Counted from the stretch's first letter, positions 18,530 to 27,750 are shown. The stretch is DNA of 32,460 nt from Marivivens sp. (GCA_023254495.1 JALRLK010000061.1:1-32460); one strand, 5' to 3'. Notes: a model not told the origin generated them from the letters alone. Program-made: numbers and translations.

Positions 18530-18637
18530 TTTTACCTCTTCCTGAGTTGCCGCACCCTCCCTGGCGCGGTTTCTTTCAACAAGGCCAAGGGAGGCCGAGT
18601 GATACAATGAGACGGGATTTCTCCCCTCAGCGCAGCA

Positions 18638-18666
18638 AGACTGGTCGGAATCCCACAGGGGGTCAA
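18638..18666 (-). promoter_or_regulatory. Candidate promoter for bztABCD
   Basis: On the minus strand, CTTGACC (-35 TTGACC, 18661-18666), a 17-base spacer and CAGTCT (18638-18643) precede bztA by about 110 bases. The -35 is good and the -10 weak, which would fit a promoter needing an activator. Confidence 0.45.
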
Positions 18667-18743
18667 GTGCTATGGCGCCAAAATTGGCTCCGAATCCAAG
18701 GCCATTCAGACCGAAAAGCCGAGTTAATCGGTCAATTTTCCCG

Positions 18744-19460
18744 TCAGTGGGAAAAAGCGAGCATTTCCAGAATCAGAGCAGCGCTCAGAAAGGCCCACTC
18801 TTTCGCCAAAGACGCGGCCGCGGCTTCCTCGTCATGGCCCCATTGTTCGATCTGAAACTCTTCGTCGATTCGAGAGAGTGCCCATGCCGTTTGCGAAGAA
18901 AGATGGCGGTGTAAAACCGCAAGCGCGAGAACGAGAGAGCCCGAGATTGTCACCAGATCATGAAGTGCTGCGACCCCAAATGAATCGAGTCGTTCGATCT
19001 CGTTGGCCAACTTGGCAAGGCTTTGAGCGGGTTGTTCGACGTGCATGACCCCTTGGCCGCTTGCCAGTGGCGCGGCGAGTTGCTGGTCACACCAGCTCAG
19101 GATCGGATCCCACGCCGATGCCTGACGCTGGACAAGCTCCTGCGGGCCGATTGCGCGGTAGCATAGCAGGTCATGCCCGCCGTAATCGGCAAGCATCCGG
19201 CACACCTCGGCCTTTTGCGGCGTCACCTTGTCGATCGCGGCATTGGCCGAGCGCGTCACCGGCATCGTGCGGGGATCGACCTCTTTCTCCTGCGCCTGCC
19301 ATTCGGCGGCGATGGCTTCGGCCATGGCGCGGGTCGGAACAACAAGCCGCGCCTTGGCGGGCGTCTTGACCGCACGACCATCGAGGAGAACGGTGAAGCC
19401 GCCTTCGGCCTCAACAACCGTGGCCTCTTTCCAGAACCGTTTGGGTTTCCAGTTGCTCAT
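18744..19460 (-). CDS. ATP12 family F1-ATPase assembly chaperone
   Basis: This 238-aa protein starts at MSNWKPKRFWKEATV (ATG 19460). It matches alphaproteobacterial ATP12 proteins: GGFTVLLDGRAVKTPAK, the central ADYGGHDLLCYRA, and the C-terminal QWGHDEEAAAA. In mitochondria Atp12p binds the F1 alpha subunit before assembly; the bacterial homologue is inferred to do the same. The start overlaps the HAD gene stop by four bases. A 34-residue upstream extension in the ORF track is read-back into that gene. Confidence 0.9.
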   Translation of the reverse strand: MSNWKPKRFWKEATVVEAEGGFTVLLDGRAVKTPAKARLVVPTRAMAEAIAAEWQAQEKEVDPRTMPVTRSANAAIDKVTPQKAEVCRMLADYGGHDLLCYRAIGPQELVQRQASAWDPILSWCDQQLAAPLASGQGVMHVEQPAQSLAKLANEIERLDSFGVAALHDLVTISGSLVLALAVLHRHLSSQTAWALSRIDEEFQIEQWGHDEEAAAASLAKEWAFLSAALILEMLAFSH

Positions 19461-20134
19461 AGATTTGGTCCGATCAGTTGGTCGATCACGTTTGGAAGTT
19501 CGTCGAAATGCCTCAGGATCGCGTCGGCCGCAAGCCTTTCGACGGGGTGAAACCCCCAGCAAACGCCCACCCCGCGCACCGAAGCCGCTCGCGCCATTTC
19601 CATATCAAAGCTGGTATCGCCGACCATCGCAGCCCGCGCCGGGGCGACACCGGTCTCGGCCAGCGCGGCGAGGATCATTGAAGGGTCGGGCTTGGAGGGG
19701 TGATCGTCGGCGCATTGGATGCTGTCGAACATACCCTCCAGCCCATGCGCTTCGATCAACCCATCGATCCCCCGCCGCGATTTTCCGGTGGCAAGCGCCA
19801 GCGCCGTGCCGGGATCGGAACGGAGCCGCTCAAGCACCTCACGCGCACCGGCATAGAAGGGGCTGGTGACCGCATCGCCCAGCCGCAGCCGCCCCTCGCG
19901 ATAGGCGCCGCGATAGAGCGCGAGCGCCGTGGTCTGCGTTTCTGCGTCGGCTTCGGGCAAGAGGATCGGGATGATCTTTTCAAGTGACAGGCCGGTGAGC
20001 GAGATCACCCGCTCCTGCGGCGGCAGGGGGTGGCCTATTCCTTCAAACATCGCCTGAAACGTTGCCCAAAGGTGCGCACGGCTATCGACGAGCGTGCCAT
20101 CGACGTCAAAGATCACCAGACGGCGATCAGGCAT
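19457..20134 (-). CDS. HAD-family phosphatase, phosphoglycolate phosphatase-like
   Basis: This 225-aa HAD hydrolase starts at MPDRRLVIFDVDGTLVDS (ATG 20134). Motif I is DVDGT, motif II ALATGKS, the catalytic Lys region is HPSKPDPSM and motif IV is VGDTSFDMEMA. The cap helix region (residues about 18-85) places it with Gph-like enzymes; the substrate is not certain. It overlaps the RluC-like gene by 8 bases and the ATP12 gene by 4, so the three are probably translated together. The 330-aa form in the ORF track is rejected. Confidence 0.9.
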   Translation of the reverse strand: MPDRRLVIFDVDGTLVDSRAHLWATFQAMFEGIGHPLPPQERVISLTGLSLEKIIPILLPEADAETQTTALALYRGAYREGRLRLGDAVTSPFYAGAREVLERLRSDPGTALALATGKSRRGIDGLIEAHGLEGMFDSIQCADDHPSKPDPSMILAALAETGVAPARAAMVGDTSFDMEMARAASVRGVGVCWGFHPVERLAADAILRHFDELPNVIDQLIGPNL

Positions 20135-21182
20135 CGGGCATGTTGAAGGGATCGAGCGGCGCGTGGGTGACATCCCAGCCGACGTAATCCCACGTCTGCT
20201 GCATATGCGGCGGCAGCGGCGCGGTGATAGTGATCTCTTTCTTGGTGATCGGATGCTCGAAGATGATCGTCCGCGCGTGCAGGTGCAGCTTGTTCGAGAT
20301 CCCGTCGCCGCCGATCCCCGCGCCCCAGCCATCGCCAAGGTTTTCCTGCTGCGAGCCGCCATATTTGCCATCGCCGAGGATCGGGTGGCCGATCTCGGCG
20401 ATATGGGCGCGAAGCTGGTGGGTGCGGCCGGTGATCGGCACCAGGGCAAGCCAGGCCATGCGGCTGCCCAGATTGGTCAGCACGGCATAGTCAGTATGGG
20501 CGCGTTTAGCGCCTTCGGTCGTAGCCACCTCATTCGGGTGAATACAGCGCATCTTCTCGGCCTCGCCGCCACGTCCGCGGCCCGGAGCCTTCACGAGGCC
20601 ATATTTGATCGAGCCCGCCCGCGGATAGGGAACGCCGGCAACCGCCGCCCAATAGATCTTGCGCACGTTGCGATGCCTGAGCGCCTCGGACAGCGCCCGC
20701 GCCACGCGGTCGGTGCGGGCGAGAAGAAGAACGCCCGAGGTATCCTTGTCGAGCCGGTGCACGAGCTTGGGACGATCTTTGTAGCCGAACATCAAGGCCT
20801 CGGTCAGGCCATCGACGTGGCGATCCCCCTGCCCCGAGCCGCCTTGGCTCGGCAGGCCCGAGGGCTTGTTGAGGGCGATGATATGCTCGTCTTTCCAGAT
20901 CACGCAGGCCTTGATCATCTCCGCATCAGACTTGGTGATCTTGCGGACATATTTCGGCGCGGGCGTTTCCGCCTCTTCGCCCAAGGGCGGAATGCGGACC
21001 TTTTGCCCCGCCTCAAGGCGGGTGGCGGTTTTGACCCTGCCGCCATCGACGCGCAGCTCGCCCTTGCGACACATCTTTTCGATGCGGCCCTGCGTCAGAA
21101 GCGGGAAATGCTTGCGCATCCAGCGATCGAGCCGCTGATCGCCCTCGTCTTCGCCGACGATCTTGGTTTGAACTCCGCTCAT
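20127..21182 (-). CDS. rluC: RluC/RluD family 23S rRNA pseudouridine synthase
   Basis: This 351-aa enzyme isomerises uridine to pseudouridine in large-subunit rRNA. An N-terminal S4 RNA-binding region (RLDRWMRKHFPLLTQGRIEKM) is followed by the catalytic domain with HRLDKDTSGVLLLAR, which contains the nucleophilic Asp, and the later motif TGRTHQLRAHIAEIGHPILGD. The exact target sites (RluC- or RluD-type) cannot be told from sequence alone. The start overlaps the crcB stop by four bases (ATGA). Confidence 0.93.
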   Translation of the reverse strand: MSGVQTKIVGEDEGDQRLDRWMRKHFPLLTQGRIEKMCRKGELRVDGGRVKTATRLEAGQKVRIPPLGEEAETPAPKYVRKITKSDAEMIKACVIWKDEHIIALNKPSGLPSQGGSGQGDRHVDGLTEALMFGYKDRPKLVHRLDKDTSGVLLLARTDRVARALSEALRHRNVRKIYWAAVAGVPYPRAGSIKYGLVKAPGRGRGGEAEKMRCIHPNEVATTEGAKRAHTDYAVLTNLGSRMAWLALVPITGRTHQLRAHIAEIGHPILGDGKYGGSQQENLGDGWGAGIGGDGISNKLHLHARTIIFEHPITKKEITITAPLPPHMQQTWDYVGWDVTHAPLDPFNMPDA

Positions 21183-21556
21183 GCGAAAACCCCCCGCGCA
21201 ACAGCTATTCCGGCGATCAGGCCCGCAATCCCGAGCACCACCGAGCCGAACACATAGCCCCCCGCCTGAAGATAGGCGCCCCGCTCATAAAGCGTGTAGG
21301 CATCGAGCGAGAAGGCAGAAAAGGTCGTATAGCCACCCAGAACGCCGGTCATCAGAAACGGCGCAATGCGCGTGCCCCCCTTGTGGGCGAGGATCACCAC
21401 CAGCGCCCCCATCAGGAACGATCCAAAGAGGTTGGCCGCGACCGTCCCCCACGGGAAACCCGGCCCCACGAGGCGCATCACGGCCACGTTGGTCAGATAG
21501 CGCCCGGATGCGCCGATTGCGCCGCCGAGGGCCACGGAGAGAAGGCTTGTCATCAT
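21179..21556 (-). CDS. crcB: Fluoride ion exporter CrcB/Fluc
   Basis: This 125-aa, four-helix protein works as a dimer to expel fluoride. Family motifs are GGAIGASGRY, WGTVAANLFGSFLMG (with the polar Asn) and GVLGGYTTFSAFSLD with the Phe/Ser/Thr track. The start may be either Met of MMTS. It lies 31 bases after rarA and overlaps rluC. No fluoride riboswitch fits in the short gap before it, so expression is presumably from the upstream operon. Confidence 0.96.
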   Translation of the reverse strand: MMTSLLSVALGGAIGASGRYLTNVAVMRLVGPGFPWGTVAANLFGSFLMGALVVILAHKGGTRIAPFLMTGVLGGYTTFSAFSLDAYTLYERGAYLQAGGYVFGSVVLGIAGLIAGIAVARGVFA

Positions 21557-21587
21557 GGCTGTCCCTTGGCCCCTCCGGCCCGCAGAG

Positions 21588-22910
21588 TCAATTGCGGCGC
21601 TTGTCCGATTGGCGTTTGGCGCGCAGGCCCGCGAAGAAATCGACCCGTTTCTTCAGCTCGCGCTCAAACCCGCGATCGACCGGCTGATAATAGACCGGAC
21701 GCTTCATCGTCTCGGGGAAATAGTTTTGCCCCGAGAATCCGTCCTCAGCATCGTGGTCATAGGCATAGCCCGCGCCATAGCCCTGCTGCTCCATGAGCCG
21801 CGTCGGCGCGTTGAGGATATGCTTGGGCGGTGGCTCCGATCCTGTCTTGCGCGCCGCGTCCATCGCTGCTTTGAAGCCCACGTAGCCCGCGTTGGATTTC
21901 GGCGCGAGTGCGAGATAGATCACCGCCTGCGCCAGCGCGAGCTCGCCCTCGGGGCTGCCGAGGCGCTCGTAGGTTTCCCAGGCGTGCAGGCAGATCGTCT
22001 GCGCCTGCGGGTCGGCCAGCGCGATATCCTCGACAGCCATCCGCGTGAGGCGGCGGGCGAGAAAGCGGGGGTCTTCACCCCCTGCCAGCATCCGCGAGAA
22101 CCAATAGAGCGCAGCATCGGGATCCGAGCCGCGGATGGATTTGTGGAGCGCAGAGATGAGGTTGTAATGCTCGTCGCCCGACTTGTCGTATTTCGCGGCC
22201 CGCTTCATCAGGCGCTTGGTCAGCGCCTCGGTGCCGAGCTTGCCGTCGATCTTCCACGCGGTGACCTGTTCGATCAGGTTGAGCAGTGCCCGCCCGTCGC
22301 CATCGGCCATCTCCAAGAGCGCCTCACGCGCAGGGCCATCGAGCGGCAGGGCGCGGCCAAGCTCATGTTCGGCGCGTTGGGCAAGGCGTTCGAGATCGGC
22401 CAGCGTCAGGCGGTTCAGGACCAAGACCTGCGCGCGGCTCAGAAGAGCGGCGTTCAGCTCGAAGCTTGGGTTCTCGGTTGTGGCGCCGACAAGGAGGATG
22501 GTGCCGTCTTCCATATGCGGCAGGAAACCGTCTTGCTGCGCCTTGTTGAAGCGGTGGATCTCGTCGACGAACAGGAGCGTGCCCGTGCCGTTGCGGCGGC
22601 GCAGTTTGGCCGCTTCGAACACCTTGCGAAGCTCCGGCACGCCAGTGAAAATCGCGCTGATCTGTTCGAAATGCAGGTCGGTCTCGCGGGCCAGAAGGCG
22701 GGCGATGGTCGTCTTGCCGACGCCGGGCGGGCCCCAGAGGATCAGGGACGAGAGCGAGCCCGAGGCCAGCATGATGCCCAAGGGCGCATCGGGGCCAAGC
22801 ACCTGCTCTTGCCCTATCACCTCGCCAAGCGCGCGCGGCCTCAGCCTGTCGGCCAGGGGGCGCGGGGCGTTGGGGGCCGAGTCGGGGCCAGTGTCGAAAA
22901 GATCGGGCAT
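21588..22910 (-). CDS. rarA: Replication-associated recombination protein A
   Basis: This 440-aa AAA+ ATPase of the RarA/MgsA (WRNIP1) family acts at stalled replication forks. Walker A is GPPGVGKTT, Walker B is LLFVDEIHRFN, sensor 1 is VGATTENPSF, and the Arg-containing sensor 2 region is GDGRALLNLIEQ. The C-terminal tetramerisation part includes KSIRGSDPDAALYWFSRML and GYAYDHDAEDGFSGQNYFP. It starts at MPDLFDTG, which resembles a clamp-binding peptide. It is the first gene of the rarA-crcB-rluC-HAD-ATP12 run. Confidence 0.96.
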   Translation of the reverse strand: MPDLFDTGPDSAPNAPRPLADRLRPRALGEVIGQEQVLGPDAPLGIMLASGSLSSLILWGPPGVGKTTIARLLARETDLHFEQISAIFTGVPELRKVFEAAKLRRRNGTGTLLFVDEIHRFNKAQQDGFLPHMEDGTILLVGATTENPSFELNAALLSRAQVLVLNRLTLADLERLAQRAEHELGRALPLDGPAREALLEMADGDGRALLNLIEQVTAWKIDGKLGTEALTKRLMKRAAKYDKSGDEHYNLISALHKSIRGSDPDAALYWFSRMLAGGEDPRFLARRLTRMAVEDIALADPQAQTICLHAWETYERLGSPEGELALAQAVIYLALAPKSNAGYVGFKAAMDAARKTGSEPPPKHILNAPTRLMEQQGYGAGYAYDHDAEDGFSGQNYFPETMKRPVYYQPVDRGFERELKKRVDFFAGLRAKRQSDKRRN

Positions 22911-22964
22911 GAGCGCAGCCTAGGTCTGGCGGGGCGGGTTGGGAAGAGCGGGCGAAAGCCTCTG

Positions 22965-23000
22965 GCCCAAAGAAAAAGCCCCGCGAAACCGCGGGGCTTT
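22965..23000 (-). terminator. Intrinsic terminator after rplQ
   Basis: On the minus strand, AAAGCCCCGCG - GTTT - CGCGGGGCTTT is a perfect 11-bp stem with a 4-base loop, followed by TTCTTT (the T-run overlaps the stem end). It lies 24 bases past the rplQ stop and ends the ribosomal cluster. Confidence 0.9.
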
Positions 23001-23023
23001 CGGCCTTGCCTTGCGGCTTCGGC

Positions 23024-23452
23024 TTATTCTTCGGCGTCGGCCATCGCTTCTTCGGCCTCAAGGCGGGCCTTGTCAGCGGCGCCTTTGGCGGCCGGGTCAC
23101 GGTCGACAAGCTCGATGATCGCCATCGGAGCCATGTCGCCATAACGGAAGCCGGCTTTCAGCACGCGGCTGTAGCCGCCGTTGCGGTCTTTGTAGCGCGG
23201 GCCGAGGACTTCAAACAGCTTGGCGACGTCCTTGTCTTCCTTGAGCTGCGAAGCCGCGATGCGGCGGGCGTGAAGATCGCCCTTCTTGCCTAGGGTGATC
23301 AGCTTGTCGATGACGCGCTTGAGTTCCTTGGCTTTGGGAAGGGTGGTCTTGATCTGTTCGTGTTCGATGAGCGAGCCGGCCATGTTGGCGAACAGCGCTT
23401 TGCGGTGTTCGTGGGTCCGGTTTAGGCGGCGGTATCCGCGGGCGTGACGCAT
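23024..23452 (-). CDS. rplQ: 50S ribosomal protein L17
   Basis: This 142-aa protein begins [20 protein letters not shown] with the conserved L17 core ([33 protein letters not shown]) and has the acidic tail common in alphaproteobacteria. It is the last gene of the alpha cluster. It is separated from rpoA by 172 bases containing a REPIN-like repeat, a wider gap than usual for this pair. Confidence 0.98.
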   Translation of the reverse strand: MRHARGYRRLNRTHEHRKALFANMAGSLIEHEQIKTTLPKAKELKRVIDKLITLGKKGDLHARRIAASQLKEDKDVAKLFEVLGPRYKDRNGGYSRVLKAGFRYGDMAPMAIIELVDRDPAAKGAADKARLEAEEAMADAEE

Positions 23453-23556
23453 TTTCTAGTCTCCAATTTGTGCCCTCTACGGGCGGTTTTGCTTTGTCTG
23501 GCCCCTGATGCGTGTCGGGGGCTCTCCTTGGGGCGCTTGGGCCCGGGTCTTGGTGT

Positions 23557-23616
23557 GCCGGACTGAAGCCCGGCCTACCGGTTCGTCGCGGGGTGTAGGC
23601 CGGGCTTCAGCCCGGC
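23557..23616. repeat. REPIN-like inverted pair of GC-rich palindromes
   Basis: Two copies of a 22-base unit (GCCGGaCTGAAGCCCGGCCTAC and GTAGGCCGGGCTTCAGcCCGGC) are inverted with a 16-base spacer and differ at one base. Each unit holds its own palindrome (right copy GCCGGGCT-TC-AGCCCGGC). This is the layout of a REP doublet, usually spread by a RAYT transposase; none is in the window. It sits between rpoA and rplQ. Confidence 0.8.
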
Positions 23617-23624
23617 CGTCCCGA

Positions 23625-24641
23625 TCAGAACGCGTCTTCGAATTTCTTGGCGAGATCCTCGATGTTCTCTGGCGGCCAATCCTCGACATCCATGCCGAGG
23701 TGCAGGCCCATGCCCGAGAGCACTTCCTTGATCTCGTTAAGCGACTTGCGGCCGAAGTTCGGGGTGCGGAGCATCTCGGCTTCGGTTTTCTGGATCAGGT
23801 CGCCGATGTAGACGATGTTGTCGTTCTTCAGGCAGTTGGCCGAACGCACCGAAAGCTCGAGCTCGTCAACCTTCTTGAGAAGGAGCGGGTTGAACTCGAG
23901 GCCGTCATCGTCGGACGAGGACGAGGCGCTTTCCGGCTCGTCGAAGTTGACGAAGATCGACAGCTGATCCTGAATGATGCGGGCGGCATAGGCCACGGCA
24001 TCATCGGGGGTCAGCGAACCGTCGGTTTCGACCTTCATGGTCAGCTTGTCATAGTCCAGAACCTGGCCTTCGCGGGTCGGCTGGACATCGTAGCTGACCT
24101 TCTTGACCGGCGAATAGATCGCGTCGATCGAGATCATGCCGATCGGGGCGTCTTCGGGCTTGTTCTTGTCAGCCGAGACATAGCCCTTGCCGGTGTTGAC
24201 GGTCAGTTCCATGTAAAGGTCGGCGCCGTCGTCGAGGTGGCAGATCACGTGATCCTTGTTGAGGATCTCGATGCCCGCGCTTTCCGAGATGTCGCCAGCG
24301 GTGACAACGCCCGGACCCTTGGCCTGAACCGAGAGGCGCTTGGGGCCTTCGACATCCATGCGGATGGCAACGCCCTTGAGGTTGAGTACGATGTCGGTGA
24401 CGTCTTCACGGACGCCCGAGACCGAGGAGAACTCGTGCAGCACATTGTCGATCTGAACGGCGGTGATGGCCGCGCCTTGCAGCGACGACATCAGCACGCG
24501 GCGCAGCGCGTTGCCGAGGGTCAGACCAAAGCCGCGCTCGAGCGGTTCGGCAATGACAGTGGCCTGGCGCTGGGGATCGTTGCCCGGCTTGACTTCAAGC
24601 TGGGTCGGCTTGATCAGTTCTGCCCAATTCTTGTGGATCAT
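23625..24641 (-). CDS. rpoA: RNA polymerase alpha subunit
   Basis: This 338-aa protein starts at [22 protein letters not shown] (ATG 24641, GGAGG upstream). The N-terminal assembly domain contains [23 protein letters not shown]; the C-terminal domain, which contacts UP elements and activators, contains [27 protein letters not shown] and [15 protein letters not shown]. The linker holds an acidic Ser-rich run (ASSSSDDDG). The extra 20 residues in the ORF track are unsupported. Confidence 0.98.
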   Translation of the reverse strand: MIHKNWAELIKPTQLEVKPGNDPQRQATVIAEPLERGFGLTLGNALRRVLMSSLQGAAITAVQIDNVLHEFSSVSGVREDVTDIVLNLKGVAIRMDVEGPKRLSVQAKGPGVVTAGDISESAGIEILNKDHVICHLDDGADLYMELTVNTGKGYVSADKNKPEDAPIGMISIDAIYSPVKKVSYDVQPTREGQVLDYDKLTMKVETDGSLTPDDAVAYAARIIQDQLSIFVNFDEPESASSSSDDDGLEFNPLLLKKVDELELSVRSANCLKNDNIVYIGDLIQKTEAEMLRTPNFGRKSLNEIKEVLSGMGLHLGMDVEDWPPENIEDLAKKFEDAF

Positions 24642-24708
24642 GCGTCCCTCCATCCTTGTCAGCCTTCCATGTCCTAAAAAGGCCGACGCCCGAGGTTTCA
24701 AAATGAGG

Positions 24709-24740
24709 GACTGGGGCCGTGGAAAACCACAGCCCCAGCC
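24709..24740 (-). promoter_or_regulatory. Hairpin between rpsK and rpoA
   Basis: The RNA GGCUGGGGCUGUGG-UUUU-CCACGGCCCCAGUC forms a 14-bp stem with two G-U pairs, starting 13 bases after the rpsK stop. CCTCATTTTG follows. It could be a partial terminator or an mRNA-stabilising structure that sets RpoA level relative to S11. Confidence 0.6.
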
Positions 24741-24753
24741 TAACTAAAATGCC

Positions 24754-25146
24754 TTAAACGCGGCGGCGCTTCGGCGGCCGGCAGCCGTTGTGGGCAAGCG
24801 GGGTCACATCGCGGATCGCGGTGATGTTGAAGCCCACGGCAGCCAGAGCGCGCAGCGCCGATTCACGGCCCGAACCGGGGCCCTGAACTTCGACTTCCAG
24901 CGTCTTGACGCCATGTTCCTGAGCCTTCTTGCCGGCATCTTCAGCGGCCATCTGGGCGGCGTAGGGGGTCGACTTGCGCGAGCCCTTGAAGCCCATCGTG
25001 CCAGCCGACGACCACGAGATCGCGTTGCCCTGCACGTCAGAGATCAGGATTTTGGTGTTGTTGAACGACGAGTTCACATGAGCAACGCCAGCGGCGATGT
25101 TCTTGGAAACTTTTTTCTTACCGCCACGGCGGGTATCGCGTGCCAT
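24754..25146 (-). CDS. rpsK: 30S ribosomal protein S11
   Basis: This 130-aa protein of the 30S platform has the typical [26 protein letters not shown] region split over its N-terminal half. It ends with [18 protein letters not shown], the near-universal S11 tail. It lies 14 bases after rpsM and 112 bases before rpoA, with a hairpin in that gap. Confidence 0.98.
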   Translation of the reverse strand: MARDTRRGGKKKVSKNIAAGVAHVNSSFNNTKILISDVQGNAISWSSAGTMGFKGSRKSTPYAAQMAAEDAGKKAQEHGVKTLEVEVQGPGSGRESALRALAAVGFNITAIRDVTPLAHNGCRPPKRRRV

Positions 25147-25160
25147 TGGTCAGCTCTCCC

Positions 25161-25529
25161 TTACTTCTTCTTACCGGCGATGGCCTTTGCGGGGCCTTTG
25201 CGGGTACGGGCGTTGGTGTGGGTGCGCTGGCCGCGAACCGGCAGGTTGCGACGGTGACGCAGGCCGCGGTAGCAGCCGAGGTCCATCAGACGCTTGACGT
25301 TCATCGAAACTTCGCGACGCAGGTCGCCTTCGACAGTCAGGTTGGCGTCGATGTATTCGCGGATAGCGAGAACTTCGGCGTCGGAGAGATCGTTCACCCG
25401 GCGGGAGAGGTCGATCTTGACGGCTTCGCAGATCTCGTTGGCGACGGCGGGGCCGATGCCGTGAATATATTGAAGGGCGATGAGAACCCGCTTTCCAGTC
25501 GGGATGTTTACGCCGGCGATACGTGCCAC
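25161..25529 (-). CDS. rpsM: 30S ribosomal protein S13
   Basis: This 122-aa protein of the 30S head begins [20 protein letters not shown] and ends with the basic tail typical of S13 ([24 protein letters not shown]). It is the first gene of the alpha cluster (rpsM-rpsK-rpoA-rplQ), behind its own promoter-like sequence and a structured leader. Confidence 0.98.
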   Translation of the reverse strand: MARIAGVNIPTGKRVLIALQYIHGIGPAVANEICEAVKIDLSRRVNDLSDAEVLAIREYIDANLTVEGDLRREVSMNVKRLMDLGCYRGLRHRRNLPVRGQRTHTNARTRKGPAKAIAGKKK

Positions 25530-25549
25530 GTGTGGTATCCTTTCGTTGC

Positions 25550-25609
25550 GGTTCCGTGATACCGGAACCTTTTTTCACAACTGAGGCCCGAGAGGCTTAC
25601 TCACGGGCC
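25550..25609 (-). promoter_or_regulatory. Structured leader of rpsM
   Basis: Two stem-loops lie between the putative transcription start and rpsM: GGCCCG...CGGGCC (25585-25609) and GGTTCCG...CGGAACC (25550-25569), the second preceded by AAAAAA. In other bacteria this leader is a target for ribosomal-protein feedback; which protein, if any, binds here is unknown. Confidence 0.45.
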
Positions 25610-25683
25610 GCTGTCATTCGAGGTGATCATTAGAGCCGGGCGCGACCCGAATCCAAAGACTTGATTCCCTTGCGGGATGGGGC

Positions 25684-25712
25684 TGTCTAGGGGCTGATCG
25701 CTTGGTGGTCAA
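25684..25712 (-). promoter_or_regulatory. Promoter for rpsM-rpsK-rpoA-rplQ
   Basis: The minus strand reads CTTGACC (-35 TTGACC, 25707-25712), 17 bases, then TAGACA (25684-25689). It starts 12 bases after the adk stop and gives a leader of about 150 bases, so the alpha cluster can be transcribed apart from secY-adk. Confidence 0.65.
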
Positions 25713-25723
25713 GCCCCTCTTGT

Positions 25724-26371
25724 TCAGCCAAGCGCCTTGGCGATCGAGGCCGAAACCTCGTTCATGCTGGCAAGGCCGTCGACAGACTTGAGCGCGCCTT
25801 TGGCGTAGTAATAGCCGATGAGCGGCGAGGTCTGTTTGTAATAGGCCAGAAGACGGGTCTTGAGGCTTTCCTCATTGTCGTCGGCGCGGCGCTTGAACTC
25901 GGCCTTCTGCCCGCAGCTGGTGCAGACATGATCGGCCGGGATCGGCTTGGTGTTGTCGTTGTAGACTTCACCACAGTTGCCGCAGGTCGAACGGGCGGTG
26001 ATGCGCGAGACGAGGGCCGCGTCGTCCACCTGCATCTCGATCACCGCATCAAGCGGCTCGCCAAGCTCTGCAAGCAAAGCGCCAAGCGCGTCGGCCTGCG
26101 CCAGCGTGCGGGGGAAGCCGTCGAAGATATAGCCGCCGCCAGCCTTGCCGCTGGTCAGCTGTTCGCGGATCAGGCCGATCACGATCTCGTCGGTCACGAG
26201 ATGGCCCTTGTCCATCACCTCGGCAACCATTTTGCCCATCTCGGTGCCGCTGGTGCGGGCTTCGCGGAGCATATCGCCCGTTGAAAGCTGAACCATATTA
26301 CGCCCCTCAACGAGGATACGCGCCTGTGTTCCTTTGCCCGCGCCGGGCGGTCCGAGAAGAATGATGTTCAT
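25724..26371 (-). CDS. adk: Adenylate kinase
   Basis: This 215-aa enzyme interconverts ATP+AMP and 2 ADP. It has the P-loop [10 protein letters not shown] and the motif [11 protein letters not shown]. The long LID carries four cysteines (CGNCGEVYN ... CTSCG), the zinc-binding type. The start overlaps the secY stop by four bases (ATGA), as in many alphaproteobacteria, coupling the two. Confidence 0.98.
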   Translation of the reverse strand: MNIILLGPPGAGKGTQARILVEGRNMVQLSTGDMLREARTSGTEMGKMVAEVMDKGHLVTDEIVIGLIREQLTSGKAGGGYIFDGFPRTLAQADALGALLAELGEPLDAVIEMQVDDAALVSRITARSTCGNCGEVYNDNTKPIPADHVCTSCGQKAEFKRRADDNEESLKTRLLAYYKQTSPLIGYYYAKGALKSVDGLASMNEVSASIAKALG

Positions 26372-27732
26372 CGACGAGCGGGTCCCTTGGTCCGTTTCTT
26401 GTCGCCACGCTTGCCGCGCAGCTGCGATTTTTCAATGAGCCCTTCATACTGATGGGCCAGCAGATGCGATTGGATCTGCTGAATCGTATCCATGCCGACA
26501 GACACGATAATCAGGACGGATGTACCGCCAAAGTAGAAGGGAATCGACAGCTGAGAGCGCAGGATCTCAGGCATGAGACAAACTAGCGCAAGGTAGCCCG
26601 AACCCAGAACGAGGATGCGGCGCACCACATAGTCGAGGTATTCAGCAGTGCGCTTGCCGGGGCGGATGCCGGGGACAAAGCCGTTCTGGTTCTTCAGGTT
26701 GTCGGCAACCTCATCTGTCTTGAAGGCCACTTCCGCAGTGTAGAAGTAGGTGAAGAAGATGATCATGGCCGTGAAGAACAGCAGATAAAGCGGCTGGCCG
26801 GGGCCGAAATAGGCGAGGATCGTCGACATGATTGGGCCGGTCGAGCCGCCCGAGAAGGTCGAGAGCGTGGTCGGCAGCAAAAGAAGCGCCGAGGCAAAGA
26901 TCGCCGGGATAACGCCAGCGGGGTTGACCTTGATCGGCAGGTGGCTCGAGCCGCCATCATAGATCTTCATGCCCACCTGACGGCGGGGATACTGGATATG
27001 GATCTTGCGCAGGCTGCGCTCCATGAAGACGACGAAGGTCAGGACAACGGCCAGCATCACCAGAACGCCAACGATCACGCCGGGGCTGACAGCGCCCGAA
27101 CGGCCTTGGCTCAGGAACTGAGCGGCGGCGGCGGGGATCTCGGCGACGATGCCTACGAAGATGATGAGCGAGATGCCGTTGCCGATGCCGCGGCTGGTGA
27201 TCTGCTCGCCGAGCCACATCAGGAACATGGTGCCACCGACGAGGGTGATGATGCAGGAGACGAGGAAGAAGATGCCCGGATCCGAAACCAGATCGCCGGC
27301 CTCGAGGCTTGCGGCCAGCGCATATGCTTGGAACGTGGCCAGAACCACGGTACCATAGCGGGTATACTGGTTGAGCTTCTTGCGGCCGGTCTCGCCTTCC
27401 TTCTTCAGCTGCTTCCACGGCTCGTACATGGAGCCCATCAGCTGAACGATGATCGAGGCGGAAATATAGGGCATGATCCCGAGGGCAAAGATGCCCATGC
27501 GGCTCAGCGCGCCGCCGGTAAACATCGACAGGATGCCGCCGATGCCTGAAGCCGCGCTTTCCATGAATTCACGCAGGGCTGCACCGTCGATACCGGGAAC
27601 GGGAATAAAGGTCCCGAGGCGATAGACGATCAGCATGCCAATCGTGAAGAAAATACGCTGACGAAGCTCGGTCGCCTTGCCAAAGGCCGACCAGCTCAGG
27701 TTGGCGGCCATTTGTTCTGCTGCAGATGCCAT
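26368..27732 (-). CDS. secY: Preprotein translocase subunit SecY
   Basis: This 454-aa channel protein has ten hydrophobic helices. Landmarks are [21 protein letters not shown] at the first helix, [17 protein letters not shown], the cytoplasmic loop [36 protein letters not shown] and [21 protein letters not shown]. It ends with a basic tail. The ATG ([14 protein letters not shown]) lies only about 19 bases after a terminator-like hairpin. Confidence 0.98.
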   Translation of the reverse strand: MASAAEQMAANLSWSAFGKATELRQRIFFTIGMLIVYRLGTFIPVPGIDGAALREFMESAASGIGGILSMFTGGALSRMGIFALGIMPYISASIIVQLMGSMYEPWKQLKKEGETGRKKLNQYTRYGTVVLATFQAYALAASLEAGDLVSDPGIFFLVSCIITLVGGTMFLMWLGEQITSRGIGNGISLIIFVGIVAEIPAAAAQFLSQGRSGAVSPGVIVGVLVMLAVVLTFVVFMERSLRKIHIQYPRRQVGMKIYDGGSSHLPIKVNPAGVIPAIFASALLLLPTTLSTFSGGSTGPIMSTILAYFGPGQPLYLLFFTAMIIFFTYFYTAEVAFKTDEVADNLKNQNGFVPGIRPGKRTAEYLDYVVRRILVLGSGYLALVCLMPEILRSQLSIPFYFGGTSVLIIVSVGMDTIQQIQSHLLAHQYEGLIEKSQLRGKRGDKKRTKGPARR

Positions 27733-27750
27733 TCGGGATCTCTTCCTATG

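Noticed and set aside
17444-18610. Plus-strand 388-aa ORF
   Set aside because: It is antisense to bztA, which has a clear signal peptide, Shine-Dalgarno sequence and family motifs.
18736-18755. Terminator after the ATP12 gene (TTTTCCC/GGGAAAA)
   Set aside because: The stem overlaps the stop codon and no T-run follows in the direction of transcription.
21557-21587. Fluoride riboswitch before crcB
   Set aside because: Only 31 bases separate rarA and crcB, too short for the aptamer.
21555-23144. Plus-strand 529-aa ORF
   Set aside because: It lies opposite rarA and neighbours; the composition is that of a GC-rich antisense frame (Arg, Ala, Leu, Gly) with no family resemblance.
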